From positions 6,584,501 through 6,648,500 of the forward strand of contig JAJNNQ010000031.1 in assembly GCA_027886175.1 (NCBI GenBank): a stretch of DNA of 64,000 bases, read 5' to 3'. The notes under the pieces were generated by a model. The model was not told where the DNA came from, ran no database searches, and saw nothing but the letters and a program-made list of their open reading frames with translations. This DNA is from Phylloscopus collybita. Taxonomy: Eukaryota; Chordata; Aves; Passeriformes; Phylloscopidae. Shown in pieces: positions 1 through 12,232 of this stretch. The first letter of the stretch is position 1. Each line of letters starts with the position of its first letter. The position numbers and the translations under genes are program-made.

Positions 1-3000
1 ATGAGCAATGCAGCTTTCCCAGATGTACAGTTACATCCTGCAACTGGCTCCTGCCTTTGTGTGTTCCCACTTCTGTCAGGTCTGAGGACATCCCAATTTC
101 AGCAGAGGCACCTCATTTTCCACTAGCAGCGAATTACAGGAGTTAACTACTTTTTGCTCCAAATCTAACCAAAATAGAGTAACCACTGTTCCACCCATGA
201 CCCTTGAAGAGTCTGCCTAGTTGCCTTCCAGCAGCATATTGTTTCCTTTTCAGTGTCGTCGCTGTTATTTTCCTTTATAAATGTCTTCCTTCATATTAGA
301 TACATTGTATTAATTCTCAGAGAGCATCTCAATGAATCGTCAGCACTCAAAGAGCATCCTGTGAAATGCTTTACTGAGGTCCAGACAAGTGGAACCTACT
401 GTATTTCATTTGCCTAGGGAAGTGATTATCAATAAAAGTTATTAAATAGTCCTACTACAATATACCTTCATAAACTCAACTTTCTTTTTGCTCTGTTTTC
501 CATTTATTTCCAAATTTTAAATATTCTTCCCACCAGAGATTGTTCTAAAGCTTTGCACTCCAGTAAGACAACTAAAGCAATAGCAACCCATGTTATTCTT
601 TTCAGATGTAGCTGTGCATTTGCAATCAGTAGTCACATAACTTTGTCCTGGTTTCGACAGATTTATAAAAACTAACCATTTCAAGGCTTAAAATAGTCCT
701 TTCAGAATCTGATGGAGCTGACAGGGTTCTTCTGATCTTCTTGAGCTTTGCTTCCACATCCAGCAGAGGGGTTTCCATTTCCATACACTCATTCATTCTC
801 ATTTTTATTGGGAATCTTTGCCTTTGTCCACCTATTCAACACTTCCAATGTTTTCAAAAGGTGAGAAAAATCTGTAATTAGTTTCTCCCCTCAACTGGAT
901 TACACCACTCCCACCACCCTCAGAACCTTTGTAGGTCTATATCAAAGCAGCAAAGGAGGATTGGCAGGCTACATCATGATAAGTATTCTACTTTTCACTA
1001 AAATGCATTTAGAAATCTTTCTGTGACTGACTTGTAAGATGCGTGTTGAAAAAAGATCAAGTCTTTCTTAATTCCTTGGTGCATGTTGACAAATTCCAGA
1101 AATTCAACAGCCTCTTTCCAGATGCAGTAAAATGTTAGATATTTTGCATTGAATATGATGCTTAAGTGGTTTCTGAGTGGTTTTCAGTTTTAAACCACAT
1201 AGCAATCAAACCTTCCCAAAAGACATTATTTTGGTGGAATAAGTGCTATCAAGCAACTTTGCTTTAACATCTTCTTTGCTTAGAAAAGAAGAGGGAATAA
1301 AAAACAGAGCTTTCAAACCACAGAGAAACCGTTGAAACTTAAAACCACAATGAGCAGACCGAGCCTATGATTACCTAACTCAAAATGTGGTTTAAACTGG
1401 GCATCCTACCAAGTTTTTCACAGAAAACCAGGGGAAAATGGAGTATAAGTATCCATGGTTACAGTGACCCCTGCTTGGCACTTGAAGAGATCTTTCTAGA
1501 AAGAGCCAGGTAGAAACATTTGTCAGGGTCCTCAGAAGAAGAAAGGCTTCTTCCTGTTTTCATACATTAAAAAAAAAAAAAAAATCGAATATAATTTGGT
1601 ACAGACTGTCCTGAACACAGTCTGTAACCTAGGAGTATTTTTAGAATTCCCCTCTTGTATGTTTTTCACAATATTCACTCACTACTGAAAAATAACCTCA
1701 GAAATATAGAACCATCTGCTTAAAATAATGGCAAATTCCTAGAACAGCAAATTCACCTCTAAATTGAGTATTTAGGGCTAAAATTTTTCTACCCATGTTC
1801 AGTTGTACTGCACTTCTGAATGAAGGAACAGGATTGTAGACTACAGTTTTAAATGGAAAAGGTTTAAATTACCAATAACTAAATTGGAACCACCACTTTT
1901 AATTATTGGAGTTCCTATACTCCCCATTCTTGAATTCAGGTGTACCTTGGGAGGAATGAAAAACCTAAACACAGAGAGGGTTTGTTTGGAAGGTCCTTTC
2001 TCTTTCTTCTCCACTGACACTCACCTGTTCTCTGTTTATATGCAGGTTTGGGGAAGATGGTTTTTTTCTGTGTAGCCTGATGCAGAACTAGGCATACTGA
2101 AGCGTGAACCACTGTGCACACATGACCAAATATATTCATGACAACTCAGCTTCTAGATGCTTCTGTGATGTGTGCAATGGTCTGGTGAGACCGTGGGAAA
2201 AGAACTGATCTGAGTTTAGGTGGAGACTTCTCCTCTCGCTGGCAGGGAGGAACAGAGCTATTTCACCTTAAGTTACATGTACAAGTCAAATGCAGTTCTC
2301 CTTGTTCAAAAGGAAAAGGCAGGAAGAGATTTTTAATGTCCTTTATTTTCTAGGGTGCTCATCTTCTATTCTTCATGCTCCTGAACAGTTCTGCCTCAAC
2401 CTCTCTTGTAGAAGTGAGGGCTCCACAGTTCCTCATTTTGCTGCTGAATACCCAGTTCCCTATGGATCTGACCTGGATCAGGCACTAGCATGCTGACACT
2501 TTTCTGTAGAATCAGCCAGAGCACACACCTTGATGTTTGCACAGTCGTTGTCCAGCCATTATGGAAATTATGTAGATGATGCCTTGTTCAGCATAAACTT
2601 TGTCTAAAATTGCCTGTTCCACTTCCTAAAAACTAATCCAAACCAGCAAGAGAAAAATTTAGCAAGTTGAGTTGTAAGAGCTCAGCTCTTTGTGTCATGT
2701 GACTCTTTATGTGGTAAGAGATAACCCTGAAAATTTGGTTTACCTCCCCATTAAACCAGAAAAAGAGGTTCAACATGCCAAAAATTTCTTCAAGCAGTTC
2801 TCTTCCTTTCAAAACGTTGGTTGCCAAATGACTGGGAAGAAATCCTATGTGATTTAATGGTTATCTACAAAGTTTAGGCCTCAAATCCTACCTACTAGAT
2901 TTTAAACCATCAAGAGCAAATACCATTATTCATGACAAATCAACTCAAAATAAGGAGTGTGTAATGTCATGCTGATTTCACTGGCAATTAATGAACAGAG

Positions 3001-4015
3001 AAAGGAATGTACCTGCCATAAATATTCCTACAGCTCTCCATCTACATCTTTGTGTTTGGCTGTAAATGAATGGCTAGAACAAGCTGTATATGGGTATTTA
3101 CTCATGGTATTTCACCAAGTACTTTATATAGAGGGCTTGGCAGCAGGACCAAAAATTTGTCATCATCTAAGGAGATTTTTTGATTGTTTTAGAAATGTTT
3201 GGTTATGTTTCAACAGACATCCCAGTTACTGAGCTAATGCTAATATTACCTAAGTAGAAAGAACTGACTCAAAAATGTAACATCAGTCTCACTCTTGCAC
3301 ATATCTCAATTGCATATGGCAAACCTGGTTTCCAATATTGAGAAAAAAAAGCATTTGGAATTCTGGAATTCTAAAGTGAATTTTCAGGGAAATAGTGGGA
3401 GGAGAGATCCAAAAGAAAGAAACTATGGGAATGCTCATCACTATTTTTGGGCAACATTCCTACTTGTTGAACCAGGAGAAATCCTGGATTCTAAAACAAG
3501 CATCTGAGTTGACATTCAGCACCCACATGTACAGACTTTACTTCAAAGCTGATGCAATACAAGTAAAACATTTGTGAGCTTCAGATGCCAAACTGAGCTA
3601 AACAGGAAGAGTGGTTGCTCCTGCTCTGCTTTCAGTGCCACTTTGTAGACAAGTGGGCAAATGAGGTAAGTAAATTATTTCAACAAGCTCAGAAGCTCAC
3701 AGCATGTGGAAAACAAATGCCTACTGTGGCATCCAAAGAAAAGAAGTAGAAGAAATGTGTGAAAATGATAAAGAAAACATGGCACATGCTAGCATACTTT
3801 ACTACATCCCAAGCACACAATTCCACAGACACCATTTCAACAAAAGATTGATCAAAAACTGTCAGGGCGGAAATTCAACATCAAAATGCCATTTGCATTG
3901 TGTAGAGCAAATAGGTTTAATGTAATTAAACATAAAGGGATTTGTTTTGATCCAGATAACCCTGGGCACTGCTAGTAGCAGAGGCATGAGGACATGGTTT
4001 GATGGAGGCATTTTC

Positions 4016-4095
4016 AGTCATGGAATAAGTCAGGTTGGAAGGAACCTGTGGGTTCCAAGCCAGACCAGTATGCTCAGAGCCCTGTTCAGTTTATT
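4016..4095 (-). mobile_element. Possible CR1 LINE 3'-end scrap
   Basis: On the + strand the block begins with a degenerate 'catggaataagtcaggttgg' followed by 'aaggaacctgtgggttcc'. This resembles the reverse complement of the CR1 3' end, where a tcatagaat-type motif precedes 'ggttggaaaggacc'. That places a badly decayed CR1 in minus orientation. The match is short and diverged, so chance similarity is possible. Confidence 0.4.
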
Positions 4096-4520
4096 AGTCT
4101 CCAATTAGCCGAGTCCTGTTTTCACAGGTAGGAGCAGCAATGGCCAGCCCCAGATACGACTGTGTTTCTGAAGCTGTCTACAAGAAATCATGACATTTGG
4201 CAAAAATTCATGTATGCATGAATAGCTGGACATGTTTTCTAATTTATCCATATGCTCATAAGATATAGTATGCTCTTAGCAAAGATCCCCAGGAAGAAAT
4301 CCTATCCTTAGTAATCCAAACTGAACTGGAGCAAGTTTCTACTGGAACTTTAGAGTATAAAAGAACATTATAAGAAACACATCTCACAGCTAAACAGAAA
4401 TCTATCTAAACCCTCTAAAAGCCAAAATCCTGTCTGGTTATAGGAAAGAAACTGCTTATGATATAATTAGAGAGGCTTTACTTTGTTTTCATAATTTTGA
4501 TCTGACCACAGTTCTGAAAA

Positions 4521-4540
4521 CAAAAACAAAAACAAAAACA
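4521..4540. repeat. Short CAAAAA microsatellite
   Basis: About three and a third tandem copies of CAAAAA are visible. It is simple-sequence DNA with no evident role. Confidence 0.8.
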
Positions 4541-6197
4541 CTTCAACATGTCTCCAGAAGTGTTCTGCTATAGAATCATCAAAGATAAACTCTTCAGCTC
4601 CAGTGATATGCAAATGAAGACATGTTTTTTAAAAGGATTAACGAAGTTTTTCAAAGCATCTTTTTAGTCTACTCTGCTTCCAAACAAACAATAAACTGTC
4701 CGCTAGCAGTGAGATTTGCTAACCCATAAACACAGCCAAATGGAGGAAGATCAGAACCTTAATGAGTTTGGTCCCCTTTGAATTCTAGCTGATCAGTGTC
4801 ACCAATAATTTCAACAGGCTCTAAATTAAGCACTTTCTGTCTTCAAAGTGCCTTGCAAACATCAACCAATTAATCCCTACAAGTCTCCTCTGAGGTAGGT
4901 AAGTAGGTATTGTTATCCCCATTTTACAGTCGGCTGAACACAGTCAGAGGGTTAAGTGATTTGCTGCAGGCCACAGATGGAGGTGGGATTAAAACACAAG
5001 AGTCACTATGATTCTTTTTAGAGGATAGAACTTCTTTTTTTTCCTGATGACTTTTCTGTGCTGACTTTAGACATATTGGCCTTGTGGCAATACTTAGAGG
5101 AAACAAAATAAATTGTCCTTGTTAAAAGCAAGGAAACAGAGAAATCTGGGGTTTGTGCTGATAATTCTTTTGTTGCCTTATACTGATGTTAAGGATTTCC
5201 CTATAATTTTGTTCTGATTTTCAAGTATCATTCCCTTCATACAGGGACTTATTTCTGTGGCAATGTAACATGCTACTAATTGAAAGATACGTCCCACCCC
5301 TTCACAGGTTTTATTTTGTCTTTGTGTTTTCAAATTAGTAAGTGTAGGTAGCACCCAGCCCATAAATGGGGCACTTTCCTTCCAGGATCAGGGTAACAGT
5401 TGGTAGGCTTTTTCCACTGCAGCACAAGCAGGAAGAAATGGAGAAAGGGAGCTTTGAGAACCAAGAGCAAAGAAAGCCATTAACTGAAACCCAACCCCAG
5501 CAAACTGCTTGTAACCATTCTAACAGGCGTAAGATTGATACCTTTCCCACTTCAACAGAAAGATCAGATGGAAAAGGGAGAGTATATCCTTTTCCTCTCT
5601 ATGTATACAACTTCAGGCCACTTGAAGACCCATTTGTCATTAAGTCAATCCAGTGTATTGTAATAAACTTCTGAGTTTTATCAGGAAACTGCTTTTCATC
5701 TAGTGGCAAATCCACAGCAGTTCCCTGGAATACTTTTTACAATAGAAAAATCCACTACTCAAAGTTGATGACTTGCAACTCTTGAGAACATTTTCTGTTA
5801 ATTTTTCAGATGGCACTCTACTTTCAGAAGGCTTCCAGTACAGGAATTGACAAGCACAGAGAAAATCAGTGAATATTTGAAAATTATTCACTTCCTACTA
5901 TATAGTACAGCCACTTCAGCCATATTGTTGGTTATGTATTTTAATGATACAATCTTCTCTGTGTCCTGAAAGTATAGCTCCATTAATGCTAAAAAATAAT
6001 AGCAATTTATTAATACACCATTTTAATTAATACATGGTGGTGTTACTGCATCACATAATCCAAGGATGGTATCTCCTCTGTGTTAGGTGTTGCCTACAGG
6101 AAATGGTCTCATCAAAGTTTTATTGGCTAAAAGTTGACTTTGCTAAAGGCACTTGTGAAGCCCTCAGATTAAGTAAATCATTTAACATAGGGTCGTG

Positions 6198-6224
6198 ATA
6201 AAATAAAATAAAATAAAATAAAAT
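6198..6224. repeat. ATAAA pentanucleotide microsatellite
   Basis: Five perfect copies of the 5-base unit ATAAA, plus two extra bases, run without interruption. Purity suggests recent slippage and probable length polymorphism. Confidence 0.9.
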
Positions 6225-7125
6225 GCAACTTGTTTTTCTACTTCTGTAGATGCTGAATCAAGAGTATTTTTACCATTGAAAAGGTTTGTTAGTAAATATT
6301 TTGCTCTTACATGACCATCACTTATGCCTCTTTTTAGAAGAAAAACAGTTAATGATTCACAAGCTGAGGAATAACTGTGTAAGAACAGTGTAAGAACACG
6401 GATTTTGAGTCTTAGAAGACATGTTTTCAGGAATAAGAACATGTAATATGTGGGTTAGCAAGGGTCTGATTTCCACAGTAATTCTATGACCAGGAAAACA
6501 TGTAATGCAAAACATAAGCTTGGAAATTGCTATTTGCTAGCACCATCTTAAGAAGATTTGTAGCTGACTCAGAATTACATGCTCTGTAGAAACAGCTCCC
6601 TTCTTTTATCACTTTGGAAATCATTAACTTGCCCTGGATGGTCCCCTGTGCAACAAAGGAAGTTTTCACATGGGTTTTCTGATAGGGGGAAACAAAAGAG
6701 ATCATAGATAACAAAGCAGCAGTGTGAATGACAGTTTTAGTGGACCTTCATCCAAACAAGCCTCAGTAACATCTCATCAGATCGGTATCATCCCCAAATT
6801 TCCCTTCACTCAGCACTACCATGCTTCAGGGCTCATCCAGTGAACCATTCCTCAGTTCCGAATTTCTTAGGCTACCTAGGAACACAAATAATTGAGTAAT
6901 TGTCCCACAGCCCACTAATTAACATAATCCACTTTTACATAATATATTTTGCTGTTACGGGTCTATCTGTACAGTAAAAGGGAGCTGTGGGAACATTTGT
7001 CCGCTTGGGCTGTGACTACACTCACAGTTCTGTGCATCCCTCCTCACATGTTAATGCACTCTGTGCTATCCACCCCAATAAAGAGCAACTCTCAAACTTG
7101 TCAAACAGCTGTAGACCTCACATAC

Positions 7126-7199
7126 TTATATTATATTATATTATATTATATTATATTATATTATATTACATTACATTACATTATATTATATTAAATATT
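7126..7199. repeat. TTATA pentanucleotide microsatellite with TTACA variants
   Basis: About fourteen tandem 5-base units are visible. A run of TTATA is interrupted in its second half by three TTACA units, then returns to TTATA and decays into AT-rich sequence. The internal block of identical variants suggests a T-to-C change that was itself duplicated by slippage. It sits 0.9 kb from the ATAAA repeat. Confidence 0.92.
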
Positions 7200-8682
7200 A
7201 TATCTTTTGCTCATCTGCAGCCATTGCCACAAGTCATCTGCATTATGAGCATATTTTAATGTCCTGCACTGCACACTTAGAGAAGGAGTGATGTTTAATC
7301 ATCTATGTCCCTCCAAGATGAAAATACTTCTCCAAAAAAACACATCTGCCACCTATATGAATTTCTGGCAAGGTAAAACCAATCTTTCCTTAAAGCTCAT
7401 CTCCCCTATTGGTGGCTCTGTGCCCTGATTAGTTTTTTAGAGCCTGTTCAGTATGGGTATTTCTGAAAATCTGGTTCACAGGTTTGCATGTGTAGCAGGC
7501 TGGAGAGCCTTTCCAGCACCATATCCCTGCTGAAAACTGCATGGCAATTGCTGGTGCTATCAGCTGGGCATCCCCCCTAAGTGAAAGACTGAAAGATGAT
7601 TATTTAGACATGATCCTACTCATTTGTATACAAAAATCCCTCAACTGTTCATTTATCTGCCTGGTCATCTAATGTTGAGCTGCACATTCTGTGATGACTT
7701 GGGGAATGTGTTTTCCTGTTTGTGTGTCTAAAAGCAGTGAACACATCACAGATTCTATGGAAAATAAGGAATGAATAGCAATAATTATAATTTTGTCACA
7801 TTTGTTTTTAAAGAAGATTAATGGTATCATAAACTTAGGGTTAGTATCTAAACATGAAGACTCTGGAGAAGATCTTTTATTTCTATAGAGTTCTAGCATG
7901 GTATCCCTCAGATTTTTCTGCATATAAACACAATGTAGATCTTAAATCTTCTGAAGACTGGTAATTCCTGAATTATAATCAATTACAGTTTGCTTTTAAT
8001 GCAACTCGTATGTGATATTCCAGACCTGCTAACAAAATATTAATTGTTATCAAATTACAGTGCAATTAAAGTACCCAATCACATGATAGGTCATACCTCA
8101 CATACCACGTTTTTAAAGATAAACAGTATTTGGTTATTAATCATAACCAAATTTATACTCGCTGTAGAGGAAGAGTAAGATAGGAGCTCTTGTCACCTGA
8201 AAATAATAATTGCCTTTGAAAGTGGTGTTTTAACTAACTCAGAACATGTAAACTGGTAATAGAGGCATTTTAGAGTAAAACTTTGGTCAAATTTTCACTT
8301 CTATGATCCCTTGAGGCTACCATGGTAATTTGAGCACATTGTTATTACATACAGAATATTCTTTCCCTTCTTCTTCTTTCCACTTCAAAAATCAAGTATA
8401 AAGAGTAAAACTATATAACTGAATTAATTATTCCTAATACAGATACTCCAACTTTTTGTTCTTAGTTGTGAAATTCAAGGGGACACACACAGACACACTA
8501 TGCTGATCAAAATCTTTTCTGCAAATTAATTCACCTCTATGAATATTAACAGTACTGAGACCCCAGAGATAACTGTAGAGGAAATCAATTATTCTGTTTT
8601 GCTTGTCTCTATATTTGGGTTGATTTTTTTCTTGCAAACTTATTTTATGATTGCTATATATATTCTACATACATAATTTCAG

Positions 8683-8862
8683 GATTTGGTGGTTTATTTG
8701 TTGGGGTTTTTTAGGTTTTTTTGGGTTTTGGTGGGGTTTGTGTGTGTGTATGTGTGTGGTTTTTGTTTTGGTTTGGGGTTTTTTTGTGTGTCTGTTTTTT
8801 GGATGTTGGTGTTTGTTTGTTTGTTTTTGTTTTCAGGGGTGGTTGTTTGTTTGGGGTTTTAA
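8683..8862 (+). repeat. Nearly C-free G/T low-complexity tract
   Basis: About 180 bases consist almost only of G and T, with a very few C and A interruptions. They include several GGGG runs separated by T stretches, a GTGTGT segment near 8739-8758 and GTTT repeats near 8810-8826. It lies about 600 bases upstream of the CXCR4 TATA box. It is low-complexity sequence; the G-runs could in principle form a quadruplex, but nothing here shows that it does. Confidence 0.85.
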
Positions 8863-9189
8863 ATATTATCTCGGTACCTGAAACAGATCATCATCTGACT
8901 TCTCACCCAAACCTACATGTGCCAGAGGAGTTCAGAGGGCAACCTGCAGCCCGCTCACGTTGCAGCTCCTGAAAGGTTTGTAGAACCTCTCATCCTTCCA
9001 TAGGGACCAGGCCTTGCTTTCTGCCTCTCCTCAGCAGGGGGGAAGAGACAATTTTAAGGACAGAGTTGCCAGTATTGGGAATGGTACACAGGACCCTTGC
9101 TTTTCCTCCTGCACACGACTCCTGGACCAGTGACTTCATTCGGAGCCCGCCTGGGGTACCCATGGCAACACAGGGCTCTACAACACACT

Positions 9190-10560
9190 TCAAAGAATGT
9201 TCTTGAGGGGAAATTCAAAAGCCCGCTTGTATGAACACATCAATCAGAGGGGGGCAAATGCCTCCGTGAGGAGCGTGGCCCCCGCGGGCGCGCCGGGCAA
9301 GTGCAATTCCCATGCCCGGGGCGGCAGACAAAGAGCGGCCCGAGGCGCCCGCCCGGAGCCCGAGAGCGCGGCGACACCGCCGGGGAGGAGCCAGACAAGG
9401 CTGCCCCGGGGGCGGGGGGGGGGATGCAGCCCGGGACCTTATAAAAAGCCCGTCCCGCCAGAAGAGCGGGGCGTGTTCGGAGGCGCGGCGAGCGGTGACA
9501 CTGCGAGAGGCGCGGCTGCCACAGCGGCAACAGCCTGAGAGCGCGGAGCCGTCCGATGGCTCTGAGCATGGACAGCAGCCTCGACAGCCTGGATGTAAGT
9601 GCCGGGAGCGCGGCCGGCTGCCCATGTGCGCGCTGTTTGCAAACAAAGGTGCTCTCGGCGGAGGCTGCGGGCGGCGGGGGTCGGGACAGCGGACGGGGCT
9701 GCGGGGCGCGAACGGGCAGGGCTCCCCTCTGAGCCCCGGCCGCTGCTGCCTCTGCCTGCAGCGCTTCGGACCTTGGCACAGCTGCAGCCACTGCAAATTC
9801 CAGCTGCAGGACTCCTCTCCTTCTCTGGGGCTCTGCTGCTCGGCCGTCAGTTCAAGTGACATGTGGCACCTTTGTGGACCGAAAAACGCCGACAGAGCAA
9901 TTAGCGCTACGGGAATGATGAGAGGGGAGGAAGCGAGGAAGTTTGGAGCGGTCTGACTCCAGGGGATGGTATCCCTTTGCCCCGGTGCGCGCCCAGACCA
10001 CGGGGTGCCGCGGGACTGGGAGCGGCGGCAGCGCCCGGCCGTCCCGCCCGCTCCCCGAGCGAAACGAAGGGGCGTCCCACTCTTCCGGAGGCAACTCCTC
10101 TGCCTCGGTTTGGAGAGCAGTTAGGAGCAAAAAGGAGATCTTTGGCAAGTTCCAACTCCAGGGCCGCAGTTAATTGCCCGCGTGGAGCCGGTGCCTCCGC
10201 GTGTGAAGCGCTCGCTGCGGGTCTCTCGGGCGCGCCCTGCGCGGAGCACGGGGTTCCGTGGGACACAGGGCACTGACAACAAAAAGTCTGAAAACCTGAG
10301 GAATTGGAATAGTCAGATGGCACTCTCCCGCCAGCATTGTTTTTACCGCCGTGGCCAAAACCGTTGGTGGTTTCCTGACGCGCTTTCATGCCCTCACCAA
10401 ATTTCGTTTCCTTTTTCCACCGCTGTGCTCACTTGGTCCGTCTGGCTGCAGCCCCGAGCCGGCCGCCCTCACCCCGTGCCCCGCAACCGCAGAGGGTGGG
10501 GAACAAAGGGAGGGAACGTGGCCCATCGTGGTGACCCTTCACGGGTTTGAGCTCCCCGAT
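9190..10560. promoter_or_regulatory. CXCR4: CpG island covering CXCR4 promoter, exon 1 and 5' part of intron 1
   Basis: GC content and CpG frequency rise sharply at about 9190 and fall back by about 10560, in contrast to the CpG-poor flanks. The densest part (about 9270-9760) includes the TATA box, the first exon and the splice donor. The island continues into intron 1 (clusters near 10000-10080 and 10180-10260). The many long open frames here on both strands are a by-product of high GC and should not be read as genes. Two GCGTG cores (9273 and 9471) match the hypoxia-response half-site; CXCR4 is a known HIF-1 target, but such short motifs are expected by chance in an island. Confidence 0.9.
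9408..9446 (+). promoter_or_regulatory. CXCR4: CXCR4 core promoter: GC box/G-run and TATA box
   Basis: A GGGGGCGGGG Sp1-type GC box at 9408-9417 runs into an uninterrupted ten-G stretch (9414-9423). The TATA box TATAAAA follows at 9440-9446. A TATA box at this place predicts a transcription start near 9470, giving a 5' UTR of roughly 85-100 bases before the start codon. Mammalian CXCR4 is also known to have a TATA plus GC-box promoter, which fits. The exact start site is inferred. Confidence 0.85.
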
Positions 10561-12232
10561 CAAGGTCACCTCTCTCTTTGCTTTATGGGCATTTGGGATT
10601 TTTTTTCTTGTCTGAGTGTGTGGAGCTGTCAGTTGCTTCTCAGCAGGGAATTCTTGCTATTATTTATCCTTTATTACATCAGCCGAGGGTACCTTCTCTA
10701 TTTCTCCTTGACCCCATCCTCTTAATGAGAAGGGACTTTGGAGCAGCAGCATTTCTAAGTAATTTTTTTATAGCCCTCTATTGTAGGAGTTAAATGTGAT
10801 AGGTCATGCTCTGTGTGGACAGACCTCTCGCATCTGGCACTTTCTGGGCTCTCCCATTTGTAGTGTCCATCTTACAAGAGCACTGAAGTGTCCAGAACCA
10901 ACAATATTTCTGGGAGTAGCCATTATCATTCTTTGCTCCTTTGTGCCCTGCCCTTAGCAAGATCTTACTTCTCAGAGAAAGACAAAGGGAGTTTTTAAAC
11001 TTATTTGCTGTGTACTTTATATATGTATATGTAAACATTGTATTTTCCCATCTGGTTTGCCCATTTGTGACAGTGGAGACTATTCAAGCAACTCTTCACA
11101 TACTGTCATATAGAATAAGTTTTTGCAGAAGAGCTAACATCTAATTTTTTTTTCCTTTTTTTTTTTTTAGCTGTCATCTGGGTTATTAATTGAATTTTCT
11201 GAAAATGGCACAGATGAGATTGGTTCGGGTGACTATGGGGACTATGAAGAGCCATGCTTTCAGCACGAGAATGCCGATTTCAACCGGATCTTCTTGCCAA
11301 CAATCTACTCCATCATCTTCCTAACCGGAATAATTGGCAATGGATTGGTAATTATTGTTATGGGCTACCAAAAGAAGCAAAGAAGCATGACTGATAAATA
11401 CAGGCTGCACCTCTCTGTGGCTGACCTCCTTTTTGTCATCACCTTGCCATTCTGGTCTGTGGATGCAGCCATCAGCTGGTACTTCGGGAATGTTCTGTGC
11501 AAGGCAGTTCATGTCATTTACACCGTCAACCTCTACAGCAGCGTCTTGATTTTGGCCTTCATAAGTTTAGATCGTTACCTGGCGATAGTCCACGCTACCA
11601 ACAGCCAGCGCCCACGAAAGCTGTTGGCTGAGAAGGTGGTGTATGTAGGTGTGTGGCTGCCAGCTTTGCTTCTGACAGTGCCCGATATAATCTTTGCCAG
11701 TACCAGTGAAGTAGAAGGAAAGTATCTCTGTGATCGCATGTACCCTCATGAAAACTGGCTGATCTCTTTCAGATTCCAGCATATCTTGGTAGGACTTGTC
11801 TTGCCTGGTCTAATAATTCTGACTTGCTACTGTATTATCATATCCAAGCTGTCACACTCCAAAGGCCACCAGAAGCGCAAAGCCTTGAAGACCACAGTTA
11901 TCCTCATCCTCGCCTTCTTTGCCTGCTGGCTGCCATATTACATCGGCATCAGCATTGACACCTTCATCTTGCTGGGAGTCATCAGGCACCGCTGCAGCTT
12001 GGAGACCATAGTGCACAAATGGATCTCCATCACAGAAGCCCTGGCATTCTTCCACTGCTGCCTGAATCCAATTCTGTATGCCTTCTTGGGGGCCAAGTTC
12101 AAAACATCAGCTCAAAATGCCTTGACATCAGTTAGCAGAGGATCAAGCCTCAAGATCCTTTCAAAAGGCAAACGTGCAGGACATTCTTCTGTTTCCACAG
12201 AGTCGGAGTCTTCGAGTTTCCATTCCAGCTAA
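9556..12232 (+). CDS. CXCR4: C-X-C chemokine receptor type 4 (two coding exons)
   Basis: This is the seven-helix receptor for CXCL12, acting through Gi at the plasma membrane in cell migration, blood-cell homing and development. The coding exons are 9556-9594 (13 codons, donor GTAAGT) and 11171-12232 (acceptor after a T-rich tract), joined in phase 0 to give 366 residues. Numbered from the first ATG, helices lie at about 58-79, 90-112, 122-149, 169-189, 213-237, 251-274 and 293-320. Visible motifs are N-glycosylation site N25-G-T, sulfation-type tyrosines Y35 and Y38, disulfide cysteine pairs C42/C288 and C123/C200, D98 in helix 2, DRY at 147-149, CWLP at 265-268, NPILY at 312-316, and a serine-rich tail ending FHSS. 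Ligand-site acids D111, D185, D276 and E302 match human 97, 171, 262 and 288, a constant offset of 14. A second in-frame ATG at 9568 has better context (A at -3, G at +4) and would give 362 residues; I annotate the upstream ATG but the start is open. The codon before exon 2 is TAG, so intron retention cannot extend the frame. Confidence 0.98.
9595..11170 (+). other. CXCR4: CXCR4 intron 1
   Basis: The intron is 1576 bases, bounded by GTAAGT and a long polypyrimidine tract (about 11149-11168) ending in TAG. Its first kilobase is CpG-rich and belongs to the promoter island. The second half is AT-rich and shows no repeat or embedded gene that I can support. Confidence 0.95.

Larger units (their letters stand above)
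1..9189. other. Intergenic DNA upstream of CXCR4
   Basis: I see no convincing gene on either strand. Open frames are all under about 100 codons, lack coding-like composition and have no recognisable domains. The stretch is AT-leaning with short homopolymers (for example A-run at 1569-1583), two pentanucleotide microsatellites, a CAAAAA microsatellite, a possible CR1 scrap near 4.05 kb and a G/T tract at 8683-8862, each listed separately. An exact octamer ATGCAAAT (POU-factor consensus) lies at 4608-4615, but a single 8-mer is weak evidence of function. Confidence 0.7.

Noticed and set aside
9197..9956. Long open frames on both strands around CXCR4 exon 1, up to about 215 codons
   Set aside because: They lie entirely in the CpG island, are rich in Ala, Arg, Gly and Pro as expected from GC-rich DNA with few stops, and overlap the promoter and first exon of CXCR4.
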